Shown piece after piece: positions 1-5,974 of a stretch of 8,761 nt of DNA. How positions within the stretch are numbered: position 1 is the stretch's first letter; each line of letters opens with the position of its first letter. The notes beneath the pieces are model-generated. The model saw nothing but the letters and a program-made list of their open reading frames with translations, did no database searches and was not told where the DNA came from. The translations under genes and the position numbers were made by a program. The stretch spans positions 1 through 8,761 of the forward strand of contig RGMU01000055.1 in NCBI GenBank assembly GCA_010021705.1. The letters are read 5' to 3'. The DNA is from Chitinophagia bacterium. GTDB lineage: Bacteria; Bacteroidota; Bacteroidia; Chitinophagales; Chitinophagaceae.

Positions 1-1
1 A

Positions 2-781
2 GTTGCTAATGCTATAGAGCTGTTTCATAACTTCAGTCTAGTGCATGATGATATTATGGACAATGCCCCCCTAAGACGCGGCACTCCCACTATTCATGTG
101 CAGTATAACATGCCCACTGCCATTTTGGCGGGTGATGTGTTGTGCATTTATGCGTACCGGCAGCTGGCACACATTGGCAATCCGCAGCACTTAAAGGCAA
201 TTTACCCCGTGTTTAACGAAACGGCTATACAGGTGTGCGAAGGGCAGCAAATGGATATGGACTTTGAAGCGCAACCCAACACCACCCTAAGCGACTATAT
301 TACCATGATAACGCTAAAAACATCGGTACTATTAGCCTGCGCCCTTAAAATAGGCGCACTATTGGGCGGTAGCTTAGCCTATAATGCGCAAAAGCTGTAT
401 GAGTTTGGTAAATGCTTAGGCATTGCTTTTCAGTTGCAGGACGACTATTTAGACTCCTTTGGGGCTATGGAGCTAACGGGCAAAAAAACCGGAGGCGATA
501 TAAATGCCAATAAAAAAACCTATTTGCTCACCCACGCCCTAAATCACGCCAACAGTGCCCAATTAGATACCCTGAAAAGCCTACACCCACAAACCGGAGA
601 AGAAAAAATTAACCACATCACACACCTTTTCCGCCAAACCGGTGCCGACACCGCCTGCCTTGCGGAGGTAAAGCAATACACCGCCACTGCCTTACAAGCC
701 TTAGAACAAGTAGCCATTCCCGCTGCCCGCAAAGCCACCCTCTTCCAATTTGCCAATATGCTACTCAATAGAGAAGGATAG
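2..781 (+). CDS. Polyprenyl diphosphate synthase, 5' end outside window
   Basis: Trans-type isoprenyl diphosphate synthase, a cytosolic enzyme that condenses isopentenyl diphosphate onto an allylic diphosphate. The reading frame is open from base 2, and residues before the first in-frame GTG (41) already match the family (ELFHNFSLVHDD), so the gene is partial and not a short protein starting at 41. Both Mg-binding aspartate motifs are present: DDIMD at bases 47-61 and DDYLD at 440-454 within FQLQDDYLD. Downstream lie GGDI and NKKT, also typical. The visible 259 residues against a usual length near 320-330 imply about 65 missing N-terminal residues. The first motif has no two-residue insertion, and the residue five before it is Phe (codon 11). 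By family rules this fits a short-chain product (C15-C20), but that is inference. The stop is TAG. A palindromic element follows after 13 bases and may end transcription. Confidence 0.95.
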   Translation, partial: VANAIELFHNFSLVHDDIMDNAPLRRGTPTIHVQYNMPTAILAGDVLCIYAYRQLAHIGNPQHLKAIYPVFNETAIQVCEGQQMDMDFEAQPNTTLSDYITMITLKTSVLLACALKIGALLGGSLAYNAQKLYEFGKCLGIAFQLQDDYLDSFGAMELTGKKTGGDINANKKTYLLTHALNHANSAQLDTLKSLHPQTGEEKINHITHLFRQTGADTACLAEVKQYTATALQALEQVAIPAARKATLFQFANMLLNREG

Positions 782-794
782 GGAGTGTGATTTT

Positions 795-893
795 GTCTGA
801 ACTGTGACTTTTGTGAAGGGTATGATTGTTATGACAGGTTTTTTATTACAACTTGCACACCCGTCACAATAATCTCAAAATCACAGTTCAGAC
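795..893. repeat. Long imperfect palindrome, probable dispersed intergenic repeat
   Basis: The outer arms 795-811 and 877-893 are inverted copies (GTCTGAACTGTGACTTT against AAAATCACAGTTCAGAC) with 16 of 17 positions matching. Pairing continues inward less strictly, about half of the next 28 positions, keeping a TnTGA-like rhythm (TATGATTGTTATGAC on the left arm). The element sits between two convergent genes and could fold as a long hairpin in transcripts from either side, so it may act as a bidirectional terminator. There is no T-run at the end of the stem, so it is not a classical one. From memory, palindromes with TCTGAACTGTGATT arms recur between genes in many Bacteroidota genomes. I could not check this. 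No ORF or target-site duplication is seen. Confidence 0.75.
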
Positions 894-960
894 CACTTGA
901 ACTATACGTCTATGAAACAGCCTGAATTTTGACCATTACGCCAATTTTATCCTTCAAGCC

Positions 961-1740
961 TTAATTTTCTTTGCTTTTACCTACCAACATTTGATAAGTA
1001 TTTTGAGGCACGGGATAATAGTTTTTTTCTAATACCAACATCATAAAATGTAAATGTGTGGGAGAACGCTTTTTATAGGCATTAGCTCCCGTTCTGCCCA
1101 CAGTTGCAATTATAGTTCCCGGTTCTACTATATCCCCTACCTTAACCACAACCTTACTATTGTGCGCATAATAGTATAAAGCACGCTTTGCAGCGTTGTA
1201 TATCCAAATATAGTTTCCGCCACGCATTGCACTTGCGGTATCCCATTTGTTTTCTAATGCCACTACTATGCCGTAAGATGCAGATAATACATTTACGGGT
1301 TTGCCGGTAATGTCATCTAAAGCGTCTTGATTTTTATCATTAATAAAAATGTCGTGTGCCGGATGCCCTAAATGTCTGTTTCCATCAAAATAATTATACT
1401 TATGCGGTATGTAACCGCTACCCTGCTTGCCTCCAATAGCCTTAGCGTTATAGCCTTGCAGTGGAAATACTTCATTTTTAGTGTTATTAGTTCCTTTGCT
1501 ATTTTTATGGTAATAACTGTCTAATTGCGGAAAAATAGTTTGGAAAAATGCTAATCCCTTAGCGGGGTCAGTACCATACTCTGTGATGTAGCTGTTTGCC
1601 ATATCAAAATAATAACAAGCACTGTCTAAGCTATATTTTTGTTTTTGAAAAATATCCTGCCCTTTGCAATGGTTTGTAAGTGAAAGCAAAGCCATGATTA
1701 AACTGAGTTTAGTATAATATGAAAAGCAGCTATTATTCAC
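961..1740 (-). CDS. M23 family zinc metallopeptidase (LytM-like), exported
   Basis: Peptidoglycan endopeptidase-type protein of 259 residues. The M23 domain occupies roughly residues 120-240 and all expected active-site residues are visible: H126 and D130 in HPAHD (family pattern HxGxD, here with Ala for Gly), H193 in YYAHN, and H229/H231 in HLHF. The LysM-free N-terminal part (30-115) is not recognised. The start is a GTG at 1740 that lies inside the end of the upstream DUF4846 gene, an overlap of 8 bases. An ATG at 1695 (residue 16) is an alternative, and the hydrophobic stretch 12-22 would serve as a signal peptide from either start. Cys25 follows TNH, a poor lipobox, so lipoprotein status is doubtful. 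The role is probably cleavage or remodelling of peptide cross-links in the periplasm. It is translationally coupled to its neighbour. Confidence 0.88.
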   Translation of the reverse strand: MNNSCFSYYTKLSLIMALLSLTNHCKGQDIFQKQKYSLDSACYYFDMANSYITEYGTDPAKGLAFFQTIFPQLDSYYHKNSKGTNNTKNEVFPLQGYNAKAIGGKQGSGYIPHKYNYFDGNRHLGHPAHDIFINDKNQDALDDITGKPVNVLSASYGIVVALENKWDTASAMRGGNYIWIYNAAKRALYYYAHNSKVVVKVGDIVEPGTIIATVGRTGANAYKKRSPTHLHFMMLVLEKNYYPVPQNTYQMLVGKSKEN

Positions 1741-2551
1741 GAAAACGCTTTAATTGGTCTTTATTAAATGGCCATTCAGGCGTATTTATTTCCGGTAAGC
1801 CATTAACTTCATACCACGGGCTAAACTGTGGGTTGTTAGGGTTAATAAGCATTTGCATTTCCTGTGCGGGCATATAGCCCTGTGCAATGAGAAATACCTT
1901 TTTTCCTTTTGTATTAATAGCTACATCCATAACCAATACAGTATGTCCCGGTGCCCCTCCTTTTATAAGAATATCACCCGGCATTATGGCGTCTATATTT
2001 ACGGCATCCATTTCTTTAGACAAAGACTGCGTACCGCAATAGGTATAAACTACGTCCATATACTTTAGAAACGAAGCATACGATGTATCGGAAAATTTTG
2101 CAGCAACCCAACTCACTTTGTTTTTATTGATACTCGCTTTGTAGCCGGAAGCCCATTTGGAGTACGTAAACTTAAAGCCATTGGTAAATGTAAAACTAAT
2201 TTTGTCTTTTTTATTATACCGGTACAGATAATCAGCTCGTAAATGCATTATTACATCTGCGCATTGTTGAAGGTCAGCAGTGCCTATTGGCATATCAATA
2301 ACGCCAAAATAAATACCTTTTTCTTCTTTTATATCGCCATCATAATAGTGCACTTTAGTGCCATGAGGTTTTAGCGGAATATTTCTTAAATATTGTGCAA
2401 AAGAATTTGGCTCTACTTTAATACGGGTAAATCCGGCAGGCACTCCTACTCTTTCGCTTAATAATTTACCTTTAGGGTTTATATAATTAACCTGTGCGTA
2501 AGTATGGGAAAACACACTAAATACTAACAATAACAAAAATAGCCTACGCAT
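1733..2551 (-). CDS. DUF4846 family exported protein
   Basis: Protein of 272 residues with a clear Sec signal peptide (MRRLFLLLLVFSVFSHTYAQ, cleavage likely after residue 19 or 20). I recognise it as DUF4846 from YLRNIPLKPHG (55-64), DLQQCADVIMHLRADYLY (93-110), PGDILIKGGAPGHTVLVMD (191-209), QGYMPAQE (224-231) and the SPWYE/TPEWPF tail. Function is not established. Seen here: Cys97 in QCAD, and a GDIxIxGGxPGHxVxVxD segment with His203 that resembles the His-bearing strand of CHAP or NlpC/P60 amidases. A cysteine hydrolase is therefore conceivable, but this is only inference. The next gene is an M23 peptidoglycan peptidase whose GTG start overlaps this stop by 8 bases, which supports an envelope role. 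The ATG at 2551 is chosen because it directly precedes the signal peptide. Confidence 0.88.
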   Translation of the reverse strand: MRRLFLLLLVFSVFSHTYAQVNYINPKGKLLSERVGVPAGFTRIKVEPNSFAQYLRNIPLKPHGTKVHYYDGDIKEEKGIYFGVIDMPIGTADLQQCADVIMHLRADYLYRYNKKDKISFTFTNGFKFTYSKWASGYKASINKNKVSWVAAKFSDTSYASFLKYMDVVYTYCGTQSLSKEMDAVNIDAIMPGDILIKGGAPGHTVLVMDVAINTKGKKVFLIAQGYMPAQEMQMLINPNNPQFSPWYEVNGLPEINTPEWPFNKDQLKRFRE

Positions 2552-2628
2552 AATAATCCCTAAAGTAATGTTTTAGTTGCACCCAAGCTAATATAGCGTA
2601 AAAGTAAAAGAATTCGGTAAATAGAAGG

Positions 2629-2636
2629 TATATTTG
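2629..2636 (+). promoter_or_regulatory. Candidate Bacteroidota -7 box for the TPR/DsbD-like operon
   Basis: TATATTTG fits the Bacteroidota consensus TAnnTTTG. Transcription would begin near 2641, about 13 bases before the ATG at 2654. No TTTG is found at the expected distance upstream, so the call is moderate. Confidence 0.45.
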
Positions 2637-2653
2637 CGCCTACAATTTGTGGA

Positions 2654-3304
2654 ATGAATTTTAGATACTTTCTTGTTGTTTATCGGTTGCCGTTAGCGGC
2701 ATTTATGATTGGGTTAGGGTTTTTGCTTGGCTTTAAAGTTACTTGGTGGATTGGGTGGATACCTATTGTGGTGGCTATACTCATGGTAACTGCCTACTTT
2801 TTAATAGGTACCATGTCGCTGATACAGTCTTATATGGAGGCTGGAGATATAGACGGTGCCAAAAAACTATTAGGCATGATAAAATACCCTGATTTGCTGT
2901 ATAAGCCTATCCGCTCCGGCTATTATATGCTGCAAGCCAACTTTTCTACCGTGGGCGAAGACCTTGATGCCGCAGAATCACAGTTAAGAAAAGGCATAGA
3001 AGCGGGACTACCTGAAAAAGAGTTTGAAGGCACTGCTTATTTGCAGTTAGGTGCTATAGCCATGCGCAAAGGTAATACCAAAGAAGCCTACGAAAATTTA
3101 AGGAAAGCCGTCAAACTTGGCTTGCCGGACAAAGACAACGAAGCTACTGCGTATTTACAGCTAAGTAGCATTGCCATTCAGCGGCGGGATTATAAAAGTG
3201 CTAAAATATATTTTAACAAGGCTAAAAATGCCAAGCCTACCAATGTGCAAGTGGTGGAACAAATAAAAGAACTGAGCAAATACATTGCCCGCATACCGGG
3301 CTAA
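2654..3304 (+). CDS. Membrane-anchored tetratricopeptide repeat protein
   Basis: Protein of 216 residues with two N-terminal transmembrane helices (about 11-28 and 31-53) joined by a very short turn (KVT), then helical repeats to the C-terminus. The clearest repeat units begin at 126 (GTAYLQLGAIAMRKGNTKEA) and 164 (ATAYLQLSSIAIQRRDYKSA), 38 residues apart, and each follows a GLP motif (118-120, 156-158). Less regular TPR-like helices lie at about 54-87 and 88-119. TPR domains bind other proteins. With the short hairpin anchor, the repeat domain probably faces the cytoplasm, which is inference. The next gene starts 28 bases after the stop on the same strand, so the two are likely co-transcribed and may act together at the inner membrane. 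No partner or substrate can be named from sequence. Confidence 0.85.
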   Translation: MNFRYFLVVYRLPLAAFMIGLGFLLGFKVTWWIGWIPIVVAILMVTAYFLIGTMSLIQSYMEAGDIDGAKKLLGMIKYPDLLYKPIRSGYYMLQANFSTVGEDLDAAESQLRKGIEAGLPEKEFEGTAYLQLGAIAMRKGNTKEAYENLRKAVKLGLPDKDNEATAYLQLSSIAIQRRDYKSAKIYFNKAKNAKPTNVQVVEQIKELSKYIARIPG

Positions 3305-3332
3305 ATACAATTAAAAAATACCCGGCACACCA

Positions 3333-4430
3333 ATGGCGCATTGTATAAACAACATATTGTATGACTGCACGCATTTAACGGCTGCGCTTTGGGCAATGGT
3401 GGAGCATATACTGGCATATTTGTTATCAAGTAAGGGTGCCGGTGCGGTGGTTGTTTCTACCGATACTTTAAGTTCAGACTTTATTGCCGTTTCTAAAGAA
3501 AAGTTTACTATCCCCGCGCCTACGTCTCTGTTTAATGTATTTTGGGAGGCTTTGTTGGCGGGCTTTGTGGCGGTGTTTACCCCATATATATATGCCAATA
3601 TACCCATGACCATTAGCGAGCTTACGATTAACAATAAATCTAAAGAAAATGCCAACACTAATATCTATTTATACTCGGCTTATGTGCTGTTAATATTCAC
3701 ACTCTTCGGTTCGCTTATTTCTGTTATAATAGCCACAACGGGCTTTAATAAATTAGGGCACAACTGGATAGTTAATGCCTTTTTCTTTCGCATATACTTT
3801 GGCTTAGGGCTTTCATTTTTAGGGGCTTTTGAGCTATCGTTACCACGCAAATGGCGCGTTGCCCTTATTCAGAAAGCCGACCTTACGCAGCGGCACGGTA
3901 TGTTTTACAAAGCCCTTACTCTACCCATAGTAACGTTTTCGTCCACCTTTCCTATGATAGTGCTGGTGTTGCTGTTTGCGGGCAGGGGGGGTATAGTAGG
4001 CTCGGTGGTAGGTATGTTTGCGTTTTCTTTAGGCATGATAACGCCTTATATTTTCCCCACGTTTATCAACCTGCTTCCGATTACGGTGCTCAACCAAGTT
4101 AAGGTATTGTTAGGTTTTTTAGCCCTTTATTTAAGTCTTAAATTCCTGTCCAACTTTGCCTTAGCCCTCAATTTCACGTTTTTAGACCGTGATTTGTTTA
4201 TTGAGCTTTGTATTGTGCTTGCGCTAATATTAGGGCTTTATATGATGGGTGTTATACGGTTTAACAATGACTTTCCTGCTATGGAAAATGACTTTAGTCA
4301 GCAATACGTATCGCTCATACAGTTGCTGATAGCCATAGTTTCTTTCACGTTTATTGTATATTTAATACCGGGACTCTGGGGCGCATCGCTTAAAGCGTTA
4401 ACGGGTTATCTGCCACCACCGGGAAAATAA
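3333..4430 (+). CDS. DsbD-type membrane protein lacking both catalytic cysteines
   Basis: Inner-membrane protein of 365 residues that aligns by eye with the central (beta) domain of Bacteroidota DsbD, the thiol-disulfide electron transporter. Matching landmarks are IPMT (90-93), FLGAFELSLP (162-171), VGMFAFSLGM (226-235), VKVLLGFLAL (257-266), LKFLSN (269-274), LDRDLFIEL, GLYMMGVIRF and YLIPGLWGA (343-351). About eight membrane helices lie between 66 and 346. In DsbD the redox cysteines sit in TPCxxP and FSCTGP. Here the matching segments read TPYIYANIP (Tyr85) and FSSTFP (Ser204). The periplasmic N-terminal domain is absent, replaced by about 60 residues without a recognised fold, and the C-terminal thioredoxin domain is absent too. 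The cysteines left are C4, C12 and C293. It therefore probably cannot shuttle electrons as DsbD does, and its role is unknown. The start at 3333 is uncertain; an ATG at 3396 is possible. Confidence 0.85.
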   Translation: MAHCINNILYDCTHLTAALWAMVEHILAYLLSSKGAGAVVVSTDTLSSDFIAVSKEKFTIPAPTSLFNVFWEALLAGFVAVFTPYIYANIPMTISELTINNKSKENANTNIYLYSAYVLLIFTLFGSLISVIIATTGFNKLGHNWIVNAFFFRIYFGLGLSFLGAFELSLPRKWRVALIQKADLTQRHGMFYKALTLPIVTFSSTFPMIVLVLLFAGRGGIVGSVVGMFAFSLGMITPYIFPTFINLLPITVLNQVKVLLGFLALYLSLKFLSNFALALNFTFLDRDLFIELCIVLALILGLYMMGVIRFNNDFPAMENDFSQQYVSLIQLLIAIVSFTFIVYLIPGLWGASLKALTGYLPPPGK

Positions 4431-4446
4431 GACCATTGATAAAAAT

Positions 4447-4483
4447 AAAAAGACCAACCCGTATAAGTTAGGTTGGTCTTTTT
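4447..4483. terminator. Bidirectional intrinsic terminator
   Basis: A perfect 13-bp inverted repeat (4447-4459 with 4471-4483, core AAGACCAACC/GGTTGGTCTT) encloses an 11-base loop. It is followed by a run of seven T on the plus strand, and an A-rich stretch at 4441-4451 gives a U-run on the minus strand. It lies 16 bases after the DsbD-like stop and 34 bases beyond the rplI stop, so it serves both convergent units. Confidence 0.93.
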
Positions 4484-4516
4484 TTGAATGGGTGATTAAT
4501 GATGTACGTAAACGTT

Positions 4517-4963
4517 TTATTCGCCTACTACTTCAAATTCTATTTCTATCACATTGTTTTTGCCTAAATCAAGCTCGGCTTTGTGTATGCCTGCTTCTTT
4601 AATATCACCGACAATGGTAATAACGCGGCGGTCTATTTCGTAGCCTTTTTGTTCACGGATGGCGCGAGCAAGCTGTATGGAGGTAACAGAGCCAAATATT
4701 TTACCGCTGATACCAATTTTAGCACCCACTTTCACTGGTGATTCTTTTAGGCGAGCCGTTACTTCAGCTATTTCTGCCATTACTTTATCCAGCTTTTTTT
4801 GCAGGTGTTTGCGGCGTTCTTCTGCTATTTTAAGGTTAGCAGGGCTGGCTTCCAAAGCCATTTTTTGAGGTATGAGGAAATTACGTGCATAACCTGAACG
4901 TACTTCTACTATCTCATGCGTGGCACCTAAGTTGTCAACGTCTTTTATTAATATGATTTGCAT
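4517..4963 (-). CDS. rplI: Large-subunit ribosomal protein bL9
   Basis: Full-length bL9, 148 residues, the usual size. The N-terminal globular domain with the signature region is present (MQIILIKDVDNLGATHEIVEVRSGYARNFLIPQ, residues 1-33, read as overlapping segments), then the long connecting helix (about 40-75, rich in Lys, Glu and Arg), then the C-terminal domain with GKIFGSVTS and the IDRRVITI strand. bL9 binds 23S rRNA domain V near the L1 stalk and influences reading-frame maintenance. It is the last gene of rpsF-rpsR-rplI, 17 bases after the rpsR stop, and ends at the shared terminator. No Shine-Dalgarno sequence precedes the ATG (upstream bases are A/T-rich). Confidence 0.98.
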   Translation of the reverse strand: MQIILIKDVDNLGATHEIVEVRSGYARNFLIPQKMALEASPANLKIAEERRKHLQKKLDKVMAEIAEVTARLKESPVKVGAKIGISGKIFGSVTSIQLARAIREQKGYEIDRRVITIVGDIKEAGIHKAELDLGKNNVIEIEFEVVGE

Positions 4964-4980
4964 ACTATGATTTTGATTTA

Positions 4981-5247
4981 CTATTTTAAAAGGTCAGTTA
5001 CATAAGGTAATAGTGCCATTTGACGCGCTTTTTTAATAGCGTGTGCTACTTTACGTTGAAACTTCAAAGAGTTACCGCTAATACGGCGTGGAAGCATTTT
5101 ACCTTGCTCGTTTAAGAATTTTTTTAAGAACTCAGCATCTTTGTAGTCAACATACTTGATGCCCATTTTCTTAAAACGGCAATACTTTTTTTCGCGGTTT
5201 TGTATTCTTGTATTTGCAAGATACTTAATGTCGTTTTGTCTAGCCAT
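4981..5247 (-). CDS. rpsR: Small-subunit ribosomal protein bS18
   Basis: Full-length bS18 of 88 residues. Hallmarks are KKYCRFKKMGIKYVDYKD, the basic LPRRISGNSLKFQRKVAHAIKKAR segment (53-75, read as LPRRISG and QRKVAHAIKKAR) and the ending MALLPYVTD. It forms a heterodimer with bS6 on the platform of the 30S subunit. The ATG at 5247 overlaps the rpsF stop by 8 bases (ATGGCTAG), pointing to translational coupling that would favour equal synthesis of the two partners. In Bacteroidota ribosomes bS18 and bS6, with bS21, are known to hold the 3' end of 16S rRNA and mask the anti-Shine-Dalgarno sequence. The lack of Shine-Dalgarno sites in this window fits that. Confidence 0.98.
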   Translation of the reverse strand: MARQNDIKYLANTRIQNREKKYCRFKKMGIKYVDYKDAEFLKKFLNEQGKMLPRRISGNSLKFQRKVAHAIKKARQMALLPYVTDLLK

Positions 5248-5680
5248 TATCTTCGTTACTGTTGTTTTCTAATAAATCGTTTGTTGTTTCAATAGGCTGC
5301 GGCTCAAGTTCGTTAGTGGCATCTGCTTTATTTTCGGCTTTTGCACCACGATGGCGATTGTTGTAAATCACCGCATATTTGTCTAACTTTGTTACCATGT
5401 GGCGCATAACAGTTTCATCACGGTTAATTTGCACCTCCAATTTGGTATTAAAGTCTGTGCCCGCTTGAAATTCCAATACAAAGTAAAGACCGGTTGTCTT
5501 TTTTTGAATAGGATAAGCAAGAGATTTCATACCCCATGGGTTGGCATTGCCGGCAATGCCGCCGCTGTTGGTTACAAGGTCAATATACTTTTGCTGGGCT
5601 GCCTTATATTCGTCTTCCGATAATATAGGCGTAAAGATGAGCATAAGCTCATAATGCTGAAGCTTTACTTCTGTTGTCAT
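5240..5680 (-). CDS. rpsF: Small-subunit ribosomal protein bS6
   Basis: bS6 of 146 residues when started at the ATG at 5680. The frame continues upstream to a TTG at 5686, but ATG followed by TTEVKLQHYELMLIF is the better start. The ferredoxin-like core (about residues 8-100) is recognised by HYELMLIFTP, WGMKSLAYPIQKKTTGLYFVLEF and INRDETVMRHMVTKLDKYAV. Beyond it runs a roughly 40-residue tail rich in Glu, Asn and Asp, which is predicted to be disordered and acidic. bS6 pairs with bS18 and binds the 16S central domain; in many bacteria the pair also represses its own mRNA through a leader motif, and such a structure is visible upstream here. First gene of the operon; no Shine-Dalgarno sequence before the start. 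Confidence 0.97.
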   Translation of the reverse strand: MTTEVKLQHYELMLIFTPILSEDEYKAAQQKYIDLVTNSGGIAGNANPWGMKSLAYPIQKKTTGLYFVLEFQAGTDFNTKLEVQINRDETVMRHMVTKLDKYAVIYNNRHRGAKAENKADATNELEPQPIETTNDLLENNSNEDNG

Positions 5681-5690
5681 ATACAATAAT

Positions 5691-5704
5691 AAATAGTACT
5701 ATTT
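5691..5704. repeat. 14-bp perfect palindrome before rpsF, 11 bp of it repeated at the promoter
   Basis: AAATAGTACTATTT is its own reverse complement and lies 10 bases upstream of the rpsF ATG. Eleven bases of it (TAGTACTATTT, 5694-5704) recur in direct orientation at 5801-5811, where they overlap the -7 box of the rpsF promoter. The copies thus bracket the whole leader. They could be operator sites or a remnant of duplication, or may merely be chance in AT-rich DNA. Confidence 0.5.
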
Positions 5705-5705
5705 T

Positions 5706-5793
5706 AGTCCAAAAATTCCGGCTATTGGGCAACAACACTTGGATATTATTTTGCAATAATAGCCCAACAAGCTCTGATTTATTTTTTGGGACT
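5706..5793 (-). promoter_or_regulatory. Structured rpsF leader, probable S6:S18 autoregulatory RNA
   Basis: The mRNA leader folds by eye into a compact domain. An outer stem pairs 5781-5793 (AGUCCCAAAAAAU) with 5706-5716 (AUUUUUGGACU), 11 pairs with one or two bulged bases. Inside, UUGGGC (5762-5767) pairs with GCCCAA (5725-5730), and a 7-bp stem 5755-5761/5744-5750 is capped by a GCAA tetraloop. On the 3' side of the internal loop lies a free CCG (5719-5721). The known S6:S18 leader motif carries a conserved CCG in an internal loop next to a hairpin, mimicking the 16S binding site, so position and content agree. A competing helix (5758-5764 with 5720-5726) would sequester this CCG. The domain begins almost exactly at the predicted transcription start. 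The family assignment is from memory, without a covariance search. Confidence 0.6.
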
Positions 5794-5794
5794 G

Positions 5795-5825
5795 CAAAGG
5801 TAGTACTATTTCTCGGCATAACAAA
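5795..5825 (-). promoter_or_regulatory. Promoter of the rpsF-rpsR-rplI operon
   Basis: Read on the minus strand, TTTG (5825-5822), a 19-base spacer and TACCTTTG (5802-5795) match the Bacteroidota housekeeping promoter TTTG-N19-TAnnTTTG exactly. Transcription should start at about 5788-5792, giving a leader of roughly 110 bases before the ATG at 5680. Confidence 0.88.
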
Positions 5826-5862
5826 ATTTTTATGCTTTTGTGGAGAAATATTTTTGCTTTTA

Positions 5863-5877
5863 ATACTTGTTAAGTAT
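5863..5877. promoter_or_regulatory. Small inverted repeat between divergent promoters, possible operator
   Basis: ATACTT and AAGTAT flank a GTT spacer, a perfect 6-bp inverted repeat in the gap between the rpsF promoter and that of the dioxygenase. Its size suits a dimeric regulator, but no regulator gene lies nearby and chance is not excluded. Confidence 0.25.
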
Positions 5878-5939
5878 CCTGCCGGTAGCAGCAGTATGTA
5901 CAGCCCTGTATATTTAACACGCCATTGCTATTGATTTGT

Positions 5940-5947
5940 TACTTTTG
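5940..5947 (+). promoter_or_regulatory. Candidate -7 box for the dioxygenase gene
   Basis: TACTTTTG matches TAnnTTTG. The start of transcription would fall near 5952, about 23 bases before the ATG at 5975. No good TTTG lies 19-20 bases upstream. Confidence 0.5.
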
Positions 5948-5974
5948 TAGAGGTGGTTATAGAGCAATCATTAC

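Noticed and set aside
2552..2653. Minus-strand promoter for the DUF4846 gene
   Set aside because: Several near matches to TAnnTTTG exist (TACTTTAG, TATATTAG, TACTTTTA), but each has a wrong base and none has a well-spaced TTTG, so no single site can be defended.
3311..3658. Minus-strand open frame of 115 codons with a hydrophobic start
   Set aside because: It is antisense to the N-terminal part of the DsbD-like gene, has no recognisable family and would conflict with a well-supported gene. Antisense of membrane-protein codons often reads hydrophobic.
5681..5686. TTG at 5686 as the rpsF start
   Set aside because: The ATG two codons later gives the normal bS6 N-terminus, and TTG starts are rare. 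The two extra residues add nothing conserved.
5674..5934. Plus-strand open frame of 86 codons across the rpsF upstream region
   Set aside because: It covers the rpsF promoter and structured leader on the opposite strand, has skewed composition rich in Phe, Leu and Ser from AT-rich DNA and no family resemblance.
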